Positions 12,094-23,812 of a stretch of DNA of 64,000 nt are shown here, one piece after another. Position 1 is the first letter of the stretch; each line of letters opens with the position of its first letter. Both the position numbers and the translations under genes were made by a program. A model generated the notes under the pieces. It made no database searches, was not told the DNA's origin, and saw nothing but the letters and a program-made list of their open reading frames with translations. Origin of the DNA: Phaseolus vulgaris (taxonomy: Eukaryota > Streptophyta > Magnoliopsida > Fabales > Fabaceae); NCBI RefSeq assembly GCF_000499845.2, contig NC_023754.2, positions 23,160,611-23,224,610 of the forward strand, given 5' to 3'.

Positions 12094-13435
12094 CTTTATT
12101 TAGAGAAAAAAATCAAGTCAATATATAAATAGATTCATAATTATTTCAAAATGAAAAATTGTCACTTTTCAACTTATGTTCTATTTTTATTGAATATATT
12201 TTCAAATTATTCATTAAATTAATTTTGTTAGTAATCAATAGATTCTTATAATTTAGGCTCTAATTATTTGAGTAAATAATATAAATCATTGTTTTAATCT
12301 CTAGAAGCATTTATTTATCATATTGTCTATCCATTATATTTTTTTTATAGGATATGGTTGGAGAAATTTTCTATACACGCTTTTAAGATGCAAGAAATAA
12401 GAAGAAGAAAATGAAATAGCTTTTTTATAAGTTAAAAAATAATTTTTATGCATAAAAACTTTGAAGCAAAAATTAGCCACTAAATATAAAAATGTTTCTT
12501 TATATCTTAACAATTATACATGTATATTTTTAACAACCAACAACTCTATCATATAGGTATTAACAGGGAAATTAATCTAATAGAACTTAATTTTTGCTCA
12601 TGACCAATACAAGCCTGAGTTTTCCTTGTAAATCATAAAAATTTCTCAACATACAATAATAAATTTATAATTTTAAAGGTGAACCTAATTCACACATCTT
12701 GCTTCAAAACCATTAAGCATGGTTGAACCAATAGTTAAATAAAATCCAATCATCTTATTTCTAATCAATAGTTAATAATTTTTTATCTAGCTTATTGATT
12801 TTAAATTTTGATAAATCACAAATTGGAGTTGGTTATAAATATTACATTATACAAATAAACATATCTTAGGTTAGAAATTGTGCAATCGATTTAATTTTTT
12901 AAATAACTTATGTTCAACAAACATTAACAACCAAATGAGAAAAGAAGTGACAGAAAAAAACTTATAGGCCCACAATCAAAGGCACCAAACCTATATTGGC
13001 TTTAAAAAAATAGAAGAAGTTGGTGTAAGGTAGTGTTTCATCCCAAGAGCATTGTGTTATGAGTGTACAAAAGAGAGACCAATTAATCAAATGAAAAAGA
13101 ATTAAAAAAAATGATCTTTTTTTTTTAATGAAACTTAGTTTTATAAAAACGTGAATATTTAAATAAAGGATTAAAAGGTTGAGAAAAAAAGTCTAACAAG
13201 CGATTTAATTGAAATTATTTAATTTTAATTTATAAAGATAAAGTAATAATGCAATTCTTTTACTTTATATTTATAATTATATTTTCATTCAAAACAATTT
13301 GATTTATATCTTTCCATTTATTTGCAATTTTCTTCACTCTATTTCCAATCATTTAAATAACATTGCTTTCCCTTCTTGTTTTTTTCTCTATATTTCATTC
13401 TCTTTCTTTCCTTTTCTCTTTTCTCTGTATGAATG
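12094..13435. other. AT-rich intergenic DNA
   Basis: No open frame, RNA gene or recognisable repeat is supported here. Confidence 0.6.
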
Positions 13436-13750
13436 ACTTCAATTCTAATTTAAATTAATATTTAAATTATTGTATATATGACCTAAATTCTGATTAAAAT
13501 AGTATATAAATATTTTTAATTTTAATATTAAAATGGTTTCTTATTAAAAAAAATTACATTAATTTTTTTAATTTAAATTAATGTACGTATGACTTCAGTC
13601 TGATTAAAAAAAATCATATAAATATTTCTAATTATAATATTAAAATGGATTCTAATTAATAAAATATAATAATTACATAATTTTTTTAAAGTTAAATTAA
13701 TGTATAATTTCAATTCTCATTAAAAACATCATATCAATATTTCTAATATG
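13436..13750. repeat. Degenerate tandem repeat, unit about 110-118 bp, 2.7 copies
   Basis: Three successive units start near 13463, 13572 and 13692. Each contains TTAAATTAATGTA-, CTGATTAAAA-, ATATAAATATTTCTAAT- and AATATTAAAATGG-like segments in the same order. Copies differ by several substitutions and small indels. It is AT-rich and non-coding. Confidence 0.6.
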
Positions 13751-16338
13751 TTATAGAGCTAATATGTTTATTCTAGTGATTATTGTAAGTTCTGTAAACA
13801 AATGCTTAGCTTGTATATAATGGCTCTCCAGAAATATCTTTGCCTATAAATTGTTACTATAAAGAATAAATTATTTATCTATACAAAAATATCCATTAAA
13901 CTATAGGAAAATGTATGTATTTTCCTTATTTGTTTTATTTTTCGTTTCTTATTTCTTACCAATGGTTATGCATTCAAACAGCAGGAAACTTTAGTTTTTT
14001 TTAATTTATTTTTAATATAATTTTTATTTGTTTTTATTTTTCATTTCCTCTTCAATTCACTGTAGACATAATTTGTCTTATCGCTCCTATCGCACCATCT
14101 CGCCCTAGCACCGGAGCCACCGTGACACTGAAGGCGTCGCACAAGAGCCCCCGAGCACCGGAGCCAAGGTCGCCACCGTGGAGTTGTTAAAATCCTGAAC
14201 TATGACGGTGAGATTTATTTAATCTGCTTCATGTATCGCTCCAATCTTGACCAATCTGTGAACATCAAGTTGCTCCCTGTATGTATCCCATGTAGCGCAC
14301 CATTTTTATCCTCTTCATCAGGATCTTTAGCTTGTTCTAAGCTTCCAGCTAAATCAACTAACTTGCATTATGTATGGTTAACAAAATAGTTATGATATGT
14401 AAAACCTATTCTTCATATCATAGAAAATGAACAAAACAGAGTGGTGACTCTGTAGGCAGGCACTCCTGAAACTAACAAAATAGTTATGATATATAAAAAC
14501 TATCTTTCGTATTCAAAGTTTCAGGGAAAAAGTTTTTATACGGTGATTACTGATTACAGTTTGTTGAGTAGAGATAACTACAAAAATTAGTTTGGGATTA
14601 CTTCTGTGCAATTGCGATGTTGCTGGTAGATATAACTATTTTGCTTTTTTTTTGTCTTTGTTCTCAACAAAGAATTCCTTTTGGTCGAATGGTATTTTCT
14701 GAATTTTCTTTTTGTTGGTTCCTTTTGTTGGGGATACTTGTGACTCGGAATTTTCTTTTATGTTGGCGATACTGCATAGGTGCGTATTACAAAAATTCAT
14801 CAGATAGATTGGTTAATTTCCTTTATCTTTTTTTTATAGATTTCTCTCTCTCTCTCTCCCTTTTAGTTATGTATTGTTACTTGAGGTATATAAGTTCTTA
14901 AACGGTGTCAAATGATTATATTTGAGTGTGAAAAGATGATTATTCTTTTTCTTAAATAAGTGTTCCATAAGCTGTAATAGTTATTATCTATCAGAACCTG
15001 TTTTTTTACTCTCCCTATGGATAAAGTCCCTATTGTCATACTCAATATCTATTAGATTGTAATACTCCTGTTTATTCCACATGCAATGCTTGGAAACTTC
15101 ATGAATAAACAAAGGTGAAACCTAATAGTATAGACGACTACGATGTATTATGTGTGCCAAATGATAGGAAGAACTGATATGCCTTTATAAGTTGGTTATA
15201 TAAACGTCTTTCCAAAGGTGTGATACATCAAGCATTCTATATGCTATTTAATATCAAATGCTTCTTATAAAAATTGTGAGATATATATTGTGTGCAATAT
15301 GATGTAATCTAAATTCTTGATATGTTTTGTTAAAAGAACTGTTATATGTTAACTTTTGTTAAGTATCAACCAGGGGCAGTCAGTCATCTGAAGCTCAAAT
15401 GTAACAATAAAACATGGAAACTAAAAGTCAGATTTTAACATATAAAATTAAAATAAAAAACTCCATGTAACTAAAGATGTATTGAAGTGAATTTGAAACT
15501 GCACCACGATGCAATTATTTTTTATCTGCATGTGCATATTCCTGAATTAGTTTTAATTTTCTGCATCTTGTAAAAATTATGCTCACACTCTTTTATTCTG
15601 AAATAAATATTCTAAAATATAATTTTTACATTTTTCAAAATATCTTTCTTAAAATATAAAAGAGCGACCAGGACTTTTATAAAGTGCAGAAATGTCTCAA
15701 TTACTGGTGATGTAAAATATTTTAAGCAGTGGAGTGCCCCTAAGCCACGTTGCCCATGGACTCTTGATAGATGGGCTGTCGGCCCTAGCCCATCTAGCAC
15801 CACCATGCAGCAGCAGCCATGCTTGCCAATTTTCCTCCAATTAGGTTTACTTTTCTCCTTGTTCTTAATGTTGCATGCTTGATGAGTCATCCTTATTCTT
15901 CAAATTTGAATTGACGTTCGTTCTGTTACTGTTTGGGATTTGCAGCAAATTAAACTTGTGAGCAATTAGTTATTTGCATTCTATTTATTCTGGATTTTTC
16001 TTTTTCTCTCTTATCTGCTCCCATTGTTATTTCCTCTGTTAACTTGCAATTGTTTCTAGGCTTTGGCTCTGTTTTGGAATGTGCGTCATGTTTGTTAACT
16101 AAACTATTTTACAATCATCGTTCGATTATTGTTTTAGAGCTTTGTTCTTTTGTTCTATTTTTTACCTAATCAGTCCCTTTTCCTTAATCTTCTTCAGGTC
16201 TAACCCTCTCTTTCTCCATCTCTTCCTAGTCAATAATACTGCGCTCTCTGAAGAAGTAGCTAATCGCAAACCCACGTGTTTTTATTAGCTTCAACATTCA
16301 TTTCATTAGAAACTGTTGCCTTGAAGTTTTCAATCTCA
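13751..16338. other. Upstream region of the PORR gene with a GC-rich island
   Basis: No gene is supported. A GC-rich patch at about 14080-14190 stands out from the AT-rich background and contains GCACCGGAGCCA twice (near 14109 and 14155). A potential donor, GGTGAGATT, follows near 14207. It could be an untranslated first exon of the PORR gene or of another transcript. Another more balanced patch lies at about 15710-15890, without a recognisable protein. Confidence 0.4.
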
Positions 16339-17571
16339 ATGTTTTTCAACTTTAAGAAATCGGCAGTCAAAGCAGTTAAACTCTCCTATAAATACAAGGT
16401 CCAGAGTCTTCCCTTCTTGAACTTCCAGAGGTACAGTTATGTGAATGTGTATATGAAATGGAAAAAGGATTCATACTTAGACTCAGTTGAGCACATCCAT
16501 GAGTCCATTCAGCTCAAGCCTATCATTGCCCTGAAAAACTGCGTTGTCCAGGATCCCAATGGGTGCATTCCTATCTCTGCAGTGTCAAAGAGGGGGTTAC
16601 AGTTAGATGTGCCCATGAAGGTTGCAAGATTTCTGAGGCAATATCCGTCCATCTTTGAGGAGTTTACCGGTCCCCAATACAATCTTCCTTGGTTCAGGTT
16701 GACACCGGAAGCTGCCGAGATTGACAGGGATGAGAAGAGAGTATATGAAGAATGCCAAGAGGAGTTAAAGTCCAGGTTGAGGAAGATGATATTGATGACC
16801 AGAGAGAATGTTCTACCTTTGAAGATAATTCAAGGGATGCAGTGGTATTTGGGGTTGCCTAATGATTTCCTGCAGCACCCTGAGCAAAATCTTGATGAAT
16901 CTTTCAAGTTTGTAGAGATGGAAGATGGATTGAAGGGGTTGACTGTTGACAGTGGAGAAAAAATTTATTCTGTGATGGAGAAAAATGCCATGAAAAGAGG
17001 TTTGTACACCGGGGGTCCAATGGAAACCATTGAATTTCCACTTTACCCATCAAAGGGTTTAAGGTTGAGGACGAAAATTGGGAACTGGCTGCAGGAATTT
17101 CAGAAGCTTCCTTATATTTCACCTTATGATGATTTTTCAAACTCAGATCAAAATAGTGACATAGTAGAGAAAAGACTTGTAGGAGTTCTTCATGAACTAC
17201 TTTCCCTTTTTGTTGAGCATTCAGCCGAGAGGAAGAAGTTGTTTTGCCTCAAGAAGTATTTTGGATTGCCACAGAAAGTGCATAAAGCGTTTGAGCGACA
17301 TCCCCATATGTTTTATCTATCCTTCAGGAACAAAACCTGTACAGCCATTCTAAAGGAAGCTTACAGCAATAACTCGGCTATTGAGAAGCATCCTCTATTG
17401 AGAGTAAGGAAGAAGTACATCAAGTTGATGAAGCAATCAGAAGTAATTTTAAGGAACAGGAGGGTGAAGAATCGATTTTCTAATTATAATGCAGAATTGG
17501 ATTTAGATTCAAATAATCTAGATGAAAGGGGACATGATATGACAAGTTGCTCTTTGGAACAGGTTATGTGA
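16339..17571 (+). CDS. PORR-domain organelle RNA-binding protein (WTF9-like)
   Basis: A single-exon protein of 410 aa with the plant organelle RNA recognition (PORR) domain. This plant-specific family binds and helps splice group II introns in mitochondria or chloroplasts (WTF1, WTF9, RPD1). The domain starts near residue 60 (LKPIIALKNCVVQDPNGCIP) and runs to about residue 330. Recognisable blocks are VARFLRQYPSIFEEF, LPWFRLTPEAAEI, ENVLPLKIIQGMQWYLGLP, LVGVLHELLSLFVE and FGLPQKVHKAFERHPHMFYL. The ATG at 16339 (MFFNFKKSAVKAVKLSYKYK) gives a basic, hydroxylated N-terminus suited to a mitochondrial transit peptide. The frame is open to 16276 but without another ATG. The lack of introns is usual for this family. 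Assignment to WTF9 rather than a sister member is from memory and uncertain. A WRKY relic starts about 35 bp after the stop. Confidence 0.88.
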   Translation: MFFNFKKSAVKAVKLSYKYKVQSLPFLNFQRYSYVNVYMKWKKDSYLDSVEHIHESIQLKPIIALKNCVVQDPNGCIPISAVSKRGLQLDVPMKVARFLRQYPSIFEEFTGPQYNLPWFRLTPEAAEIDRDEKRVYEECQEELKSRLRKMILMTRENVLPLKIIQGMQWYLGLPNDFLQHPEQNLDESFKFVEMEDGLKGLTVDSGEKIYSVMEKNAMKRGLYTGGPMETIEFPLYPSKGLRLRTKIGNWLQEFQKLPYISPYDDFSNSDQNSDIVEKRLVGVLHELLSLFVEHSAERKKLFCLKKYFGLPQKVHKAFERHPHMFYLSFRNKTCTAILKEAYSNNSAIEKHPLLRVRKKYIKLMKQSEVILRNRRVKNRFSNYNAELDLDSNNLDERGHDMTSCSLEQVM

Positions 17572-17604
17572 AAATTTATAAAAGCAGACTTGAGGTAAAC
17601 ATGA

Positions 17605-18533
17605 AATTTCTTAATTTTCTTTTTCTTGCTTCTTGGCAGCAGCCAAAAGTCCGTCTTCCTAGGAGAAAGCCTTTCTTTTCACACACCCTTCTTAATCCTC
17701 CCAGTCTACCTACTCACACACTAAACAAAATTCCAACAATTGCATGGCTCTCATTGCTTCTCTCAATCCCCAACATAAATCCATCATCTTTGCTCCAAAA
17801 CATGTCACACAAACACCCCTCTTCCTCCTTAGACTTGAACACCAAGCTCTTGTTCCACTAATAGGAAGAAGAAAAGCATGTGCAGCAGCATCGTTGGGCC
17901 AATAATCGTGGACAATTACCAACGCCATTTAACTGACATAGTCCGAGCCAATGGTGGAGCATATGGTAGCAGCAGCTGCACTTCATGTTCTGAATTACGT
18001 ACCACATTTTATCACCATACTGTTACTCACACCCTCTCTCACAGTGATAAATGGCACCGACACTTCTCTTCTTCTCCTTCTTCTTCTGATTCCGTCATTT
18101 TCCCTTCTCCACCATGAGAGTTCCCTTCCTTCAGGAGCTTAACATGCCTTCAGCTTCTGCCTACTTTACTGAAGGGGCTGAAAGTTTTGGTGCTGCTGGT
18201 GTTTATATTAATGCTAATACTAGTACCACTGTTTTTGCTTTGCTGTTTACAAGATTCTTGAGGTACATGACATGAGAATACCTTTTTTGAAACATATTCT
18301 CCAACATTATTCAGATCTCTCCCAATGCCAAGTTACCGGTCTCACCCAATGATTCCATCACAGCCATGGCACCTTCTCCAACGGCAATTAAACCTCCTGC
18401 CGTCGCATAGTTAATATCTGCACAATGCAAGGTTACCGGTCTCGCCCTATTTAGTTAGTTAATATCTGCACAGAACTAAACTTAGTTTATGCTTGTCTGT
18501 ATGTTTAATGGGGGCAAAATAAATTATGAATCG
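17605..18533 (+). pseudogene. Partial duplicate of the WRKY gene (leader, exon 1, start of intron 1)
   Basis: The sequence follows 1725-2826 in order: the CT-rich leader, the upstream ORF, the start region (MCSSIVGPIIVDNYQRHLTD against [20 protein letters not shown]), the Ser- and His-rich stretch, and the beginning of intron 1 (CTGCACAGAACTAAACTTAG). Exon 1 is broken by many deletions and frameshifts; the frame from 17878 ends at 18117 after 79 codons. Nothing matching the WRKY domain exons is present. It lies directly behind the PORR gene and cannot encode a DNA-binding protein. Confidence 0.85.
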
Positions 18534-18539
18534 CTGAAG

Positions 18540-18950
18540 GATTGCTGAACTTTAATGATAAAAGCCCAGTGGAGATCTATCTCTATCTGACTCTGAAGTC
18601 AATCAGGGTTTAAGAAAGTATAAGTGAATTGTAAATAGAAGTATTTGAGAGATACTATCTGAGTCTGAGATTGTATTTATAGGTTCATAGATTCTTATAA
18701 TCTAACTCAGCTATCATGTATAGTGTTGATACTACATACATATTTAGGTAGTTATCATGGATAGTGTTGATACTACATACATATTTAGGTGGTTATTATC
18801 TACTTGGGAATATATGGACAGATGATTAATATCTACATTGTTAATGGATAGGATGGGGTAATACAGTTTGTAAATTAAAAAGCGATTAATGTAAAATAAC
18901 ACGAGTCACTATGATAGGTGTAATGTAAGCCGTTTGCGTAATGGCATTCA
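18540..18950. repeat. Possible LTR fragment with a 41-bp tandem duplication
   Basis: This segment interrupts the two duplicated WRKY-locus blocks. It contains a TATA-like TATTTATAGG near 18675 and two adjacent 41-bp units at 18712-18752 and 18753-18793 (TATCATG..TAGTGTTGATACTACATACATATTTAGGT) with two or three differences. Its style recalls a retrotransposon LTR, but I see no paired terminal TG..CA, so the class is a guess. Confidence 0.35.
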
Positions 18951-18954
18951 TCCC

Positions 18955-19120
18955 ATGATTAAAAGTAAAAGTTGTTTTGATGTTAATGTTAAATCAAATC
19001 CACTTTGTTTGTTTTGAGTACCCTGCCTAGTGCCTGACGTAGACCGTTAATCAGGTATAAGATTTTGCTAATTAAAGTGTGATAACTTTGATTTACTACA
19101 ATCATAGTAATAATCATTTT
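18955..19120 (+). repeat. Second duplicated block matching 10690-10860
   Basis: It aligns over about 165 bp with 10690-10860 at high identity and in the same orientation, downstream of the WRKY relic just as the original lies downstream of the WRKY gene. About 8 kb present in the original is absent here, either deleted from the duplicate or inserted later in the source. Confidence 0.7.
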
Positions 19121-19253
19121 ATTAAACTTTAGAAATCACCATTATACTTCCTATATTAACAGGTTTGATTTTTTTGAATGTATTTTTTAATTTGAAAAAA
19201 AGTTTTGAGGAAGAGATTTTACGAAAATATTTAATTAATTTTTTTAGCAATAT

Positions 19254-19464
19254 TGTTAGAAATTGTATTTTTTAACTGTACATAAATGTACATAAGTGCA
19301 CGTGATATTTTATTCGTTTGTTTTAATTATGTTTTAATTACTGATTTAATATTTCTAGCTGCTCATAAAATCATTTAAGAGTCATTTACCGCAGATACTA
19401 TAAATGTAATTGTTTGCAAAGATAATAAAATATTTTTTTCTGATTTATTAAAAAAAAACTAACA
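19254..19464 (+). repeat. 5' LTR of the plus-strand copia relic, with primer-binding site
   Basis: A 211-bp LTR runs from TGTTAGAAATTG to AAAACTAACA, bounded by TGTTAG/CTAACA. Two bases later comes TGGTATCAGAGC (19467-19478), the usual primer-binding site complementary to initiator Met-tRNA in plant copia elements. Confidence 0.8.
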
Positions 19465-21370
19465 ATTGGTATCAGAGCTATCTTCTTGAGGGATCTGTGT
19501 GAGGTTAGTAGAGTGCATCAATGGAAGGAGGTTCCAATTTTTCAACAATGGCACCACCTGTCTTTGATGGAGACAATTATCAAATGTGGGTTGTTCGTAT
19601 GGAGAACTACCTACAAGCATTGGATTTATGGGAAGATGAAGAGGAGAAAATTCAGTCCCTTCCAGAAAACCCTACTGTGGCACAAATAAAATCATAGAAG
19701 GAAAAAAGGATGAAAAGATCAAAGGCAAAAACATGTCTATTTGCAGCTGTATCTCCTATGGTATTCACAAGGATAATGTCTTTGAAGTCAGCAAAAGAAA
19801 TCTGGGATTACCTCAAGAATATGAAGGTGATGAGTGGATTCGTGGAATGCAAGTGCTGAATCTAATCAGGGAGTTTGAACTGTAGAGAATAAAGGAGTCA
19901 GAATCCGTAAAAGAGTACTCTGACAGACTTCTAACCATTGCCAACAAAGTGCGATTGCTTGGATTTGTGTTAAAAGATTCAAGAATTGTGGAAAAACTGC
20001 TTGTAACGGTTCCAGAGAGGTTTGAAACCACCAGAACAACCTTAGAAAACACAAAAGACCTATAAAAAATTTCTCTTACAGAGCTCTTAAATGCTTAACA
20101 AGCACAAGAACAAATAAGAGCCATGAGATAAGATGAAGTAATAGAAGATCAAGCAGAACCACAGAACTAACAAGAAAATGGAGAAGTTGTTGGACACAAT
20201 AACAACAAAAAGAGAAATTATCCTCCTTGTAAGCATTGCAACAAGTTAGGTCATCCACCATTTAAGTGCTGGAGAAGACCTGATGCTAAGTGCAACAAGT
20301 GCAATCAACTTGGGCATGAAACAATCATTTGTAGAAACCAAAGTGAGCAACAAGATGTAAACCAAAGTTAGCAACAAGACGTAGATGCTCAATTTGCAAA
20401 TGAGGAGGAGGATGTACTTTTCGTTGCAACTAGTTTCTCCAACAATATTTTAAGTGCATATTGGTTAATTGATAGTGGATGCACAAATCACATGACTTAT
20501 GACAAAAAACTTTTCAAGGAGTTGAAGCCTTCAAAAATTTCAAAGGTCAAGATAGGCCATGGGGGTCACATTTCAGTAAAAGGAATAGGAACCATTGTTG
20601 TAGCAACACATTAAGGTACTAAAACTATTATTGATGTGTTATATGTACCTAATATAGACCAAATTTATTGAGTGTTGGTCAGTTGCTACAAAAAGGCTTC
20701 AAGGTGTTTTTTGAAGATAACCATTGTTTGATCAAGAATGCTACAGGACAAGATTTGTTCAAGGTACAAATGAGAGGAAAAAGTTTCTCATTAGATCTAT
20801 TTCAGGAGGAGCTGACTAGTCAAGGGCTTCTAAAGATGCAAAAATCTGAAATGGAAGATGATCCACCAATTAAAGGCAATCGATTACTCTATGACATATA
20901 TCATAGATGTAACATTGCAGTATGTGAATCTGCTGATTACAAAGAACCTCTTGATCACAAAGAAGTTATCAATGACCCAAAGTCGAAAAAGGCAATGGAG
21001 GAAAAGGTGTATATGATTGAGAAGAACAAAACTCGGGAGGTTGTTGACATACCTCGAGATAGAAAGGTACATCAAATGAATGTCAATACAACATTCCTAA
21101 ATGGATTTCTTGAAGAAGAAATTTATGTTGAGCAACCTAAAGGTTTCATTGTGGAAGGAAAAGAAGACAAAGTTTGTAAGTTGTCTAAAGCTATTTATGG
21201 CTTAAAAGATGTTTCCAGAACATGGTATAACTGAATTGATGATGATCTTATCAGCTTAGGCTTTGACAAAAGTCTTTTAGAATTTGTACCTTATGTCAAA
21301 TCAAAAGGTGTTGAATGGAGATTAAACAAAGCGAGGATGAGGAAAGAAAAATTGCAAATTTGTTTACTTA
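19254..21370 (+). mobile_element. Ty1-copia retrotransposon relic, plus-strand arm of an inverted pair
   Basis: After the LTR and primer-binding site, copia Gag is readable from about 19520 (PPVFDGDNYQMWVVRMENYL, SAKEIWDYLK). It is followed by a zinc knuckle (CKHCNKLGHPPFKC and CNKCNQLGHE) and a protease active site (LIDSGCTNHM near 20465). An intact stretch at 20668-21234 then runs straight from the protease end into RT-region sequence (VHQMNVNTTFLNGFLEEEIY). The integrase core and the first part of RT are missing, and the body ends in RNase H tail sequence near 21370. In-frame stops in gag (for example at 19695) show it is dead. The body stops abruptly where the minus-strand element's LTR begins. 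Confidence 0.85.
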
Positions 21371-23548
21371 AAACAGAAGAATAAAATATCACGTGCACTT
21401 ATGTGCATTTATATGTAGTTAAAAAATACAATTTCCAACACTCCTCCTTGAATTTTGAACTGCAAATTCCAATCTTCTGTCTTGAGAACTCAAACTTGTT
21501 GGCAGGAAGTGTCTTGGTTAACAAATCTGCAATTTTTTCATCCTTGCTTTGCTTAATCTCTCCATTCAACACCTTTTGATTTGACATAAGGTGCACATTC
21601 TAAAAGATTTTTATCAAAGCCTAAGCTGATAAAATAATCATCAATTCGGTTATATCATGTTCTAGGAACACATTTTAAGCCATAAATAGCCTTAGACAAC
21701 TTATAAACTTTGTCTTCTTTTTCTTCCACAATGAAACCTTTAGGTTGCTCAACAAAAATTTCCTCTTCAAGAAATCCATGTAGGAATGTTGACTTGACAT
21801 CCATTTGATGTACCTTTCTATCTTGAGTTATGTCAACAAGCTCCCAAGTTTTGTTCTTCTCAATCATATACATTTCTTCCTCCATTGCCTTTTTCGACTT
21901 TGGGTTTTTGTAGGTTCTTTGTGATCAACAAGTTCACATACTGCAACGTTACATCTATGATATATGTCAGAGAGTAATCGATTGCCTTTAATTGGTGGAT
22001 CATCTTCCATTTTAGATTTTTGCATCTTTAGAAGCCCTTTACTAGTCAGCTCCTCCTGAAATAGATCTAATGAGAAACTTTTGCCTCTCATTTGTACCTT
22101 GAACAAATCTTGTCCTGTAGCATCCTTGATCAAACATTGGTTATCTTCAAAAAACACCTTGAAGCCTTTTTGTAGCAATTGACCAACACTCAATAAATTT
22201 TGGTCTATGTTAGGTACACATCAGTAATGTGTTGTTACAACAATGGTTGCTATTCCTTTTACTGAAATGTGACCCCCATGGCCTGCCTATCTTGACCTTT
22301 GAAATTTTTGAAGGCTTCAACTCCTTTAATTTTTTTTTGTTATAAGTCATGTGATTTGTGCATCCACTATCAATTAGCCACGATGCACTAGAAATATTGT
22401 TGGAGGAACCAGTTGCAACGAAAAGTACATCCTCCTCCTCATTTGCAAATTGAGCATCTACGTCTTGTTGCTCACTTTGGTTTACATCTTGTTGCTCACT
22501 TTGGTTTTTACAAATGACTGCTTCATGCCTAAGTTGATTGCACTTGTTGCACTTAGCATTAGGTCTTCTCCAACACTTAAACGGTGGATGACCTAACTTG
22601 TTGCAATGTTTACAAGGAGGGTAATTTCTCATTTGTTGTTATTGTGTGCAACAACTTCTCCATTTTCTTGTTGGTTCTGCTTGATCTGGCTACAAATGTT
22701 TCTCCAGCCACCCTCATGATTGACTGTTAAGGCTCCTTCTATTGGTCCATCTTGTCTCATGGCTCTTCTTTGTTCTTGTGCTTGTAAAACATTTAAGAGC
22801 TCTGTAAGAGAAATTTTTTATAGGTCCTTTGTGTTCTCTAGGGTTGTTATGGTGGCTACAAACCTCTCTGGAACCGTTACAAACAGTTTTTCCACAATTC
22901 TTGAATCTTTTAACACAGATCCAAGCAACCTCACTTTGTTGACAATGCTTAGAAGTCTGTCAGAGTACTCTTTTACAGATTCTGACTCTTTCATTCTCTG
23001 CAGTTCAAACTCCTTGATTAGATTCAGCACTTGCATTCCACGAATCCTCTCATCACCTTCATATTCGGCTTTGAGGTAATCCCAGATTTCTTTTGCTGAA
23101 TTCAAGGACATTATCCTTGTGAATACCATAGGAGATACAGTTGCAAATAGACATGCTTTTGCCTTTGATCTTTTCATCCTCTTTTCCTTATGTGATTTTA
23201 TTTGTGCCACAGTAGGGTTTTTTGGAAGGGACTGAATTTCCTCTTCTATAGCTTCCCATAAATCCAATGCTTCTAGGTAGGTCTCCATACGAACAACCCA
23301 TATTTGATAATTGTCTCCATCAAAGACAGCGGTGTCATTGCTGAAAATTTGAAACCTCCTTCCATTGATGCACTCTACTAACATCACAGATCCCTCAATA
23401 AAATAACTCTAATACCAATTGTTGGTTTTTTAGAATAAATCAGAGAAAAATATTTTATTATCATTGTTAACAATTACATTTATAGTACTTACAGTAACCT
23501 TACAGTAACCGTATATTTATTTGCAGCTAAAAAACAGAATTTCCAACA
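21371..23548 (-). mobile_element. Ty1-copia retrotransposon relic, minus-strand arm of an inverted pair
   Basis: A near mirror image of the plus-strand relic. From the 5' LTR at 23548 it shows Gag with a 189-codon uninterrupted stretch (23387-22818), the zinc knuckle and protease (22632-22210, LIDSGCTNHM), and the protease tail joined to RT sequence (22193-21655, VHQMDVKSTFLHGFLEEEIF). The RNase H end follows (ADLLTKTLPANKFEFSRQKIG, about 21540-21470). A polypurine tract, CAAGGAGGAG on the minus strand (21450-21441), precedes a 3' LTR that starts at 21440 and is cut after about 70 bp. The same integrase and RT segments are missing as in the other arm. Confidence 0.85.
23420..23548 (-). repeat. 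5' LTR of the minus-strand copia relic
   Basis: Read on the minus strand it runs from TGTTGGAAATTCTG to AAAACCAACA, followed by a mutated primer-binding site TGGTATTAGAGT (23417-23406). At 129 bp it is shorter than the 211-bp LTR of the other arm, which has an extra internal segment. Confidence 0.75.
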
Positions 23549-23774
23549 TGATCGTAATTTGTTATTTTTACGTAGCTTAACTTCTTTTTGATAATGAAAG
23601 ACCTTACTATATGTAAGTATAGATTTAAAGTCAGTAATCTGTTATTTTTATTCCTAAATGTATAACAGTACTGTTCGAATGGTATATGAATTTAAAGAAA
23701 TTTTATTGAAGGTCTTTAGAAATGTATTTACCATTTACAATAATTTGAAACTATATGTCTATCAACTAAGTATG

Positions 23775-23812
<38 letters not shown>

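Noticed and set aside
14617..14901. 94-codon hydrophobic open frame upstream of the PORR gene
   Set aside because: T-rich DNA gives Phe/Leu-rich chance frames; the composition resembles low-complexity sequence and no family features are present.
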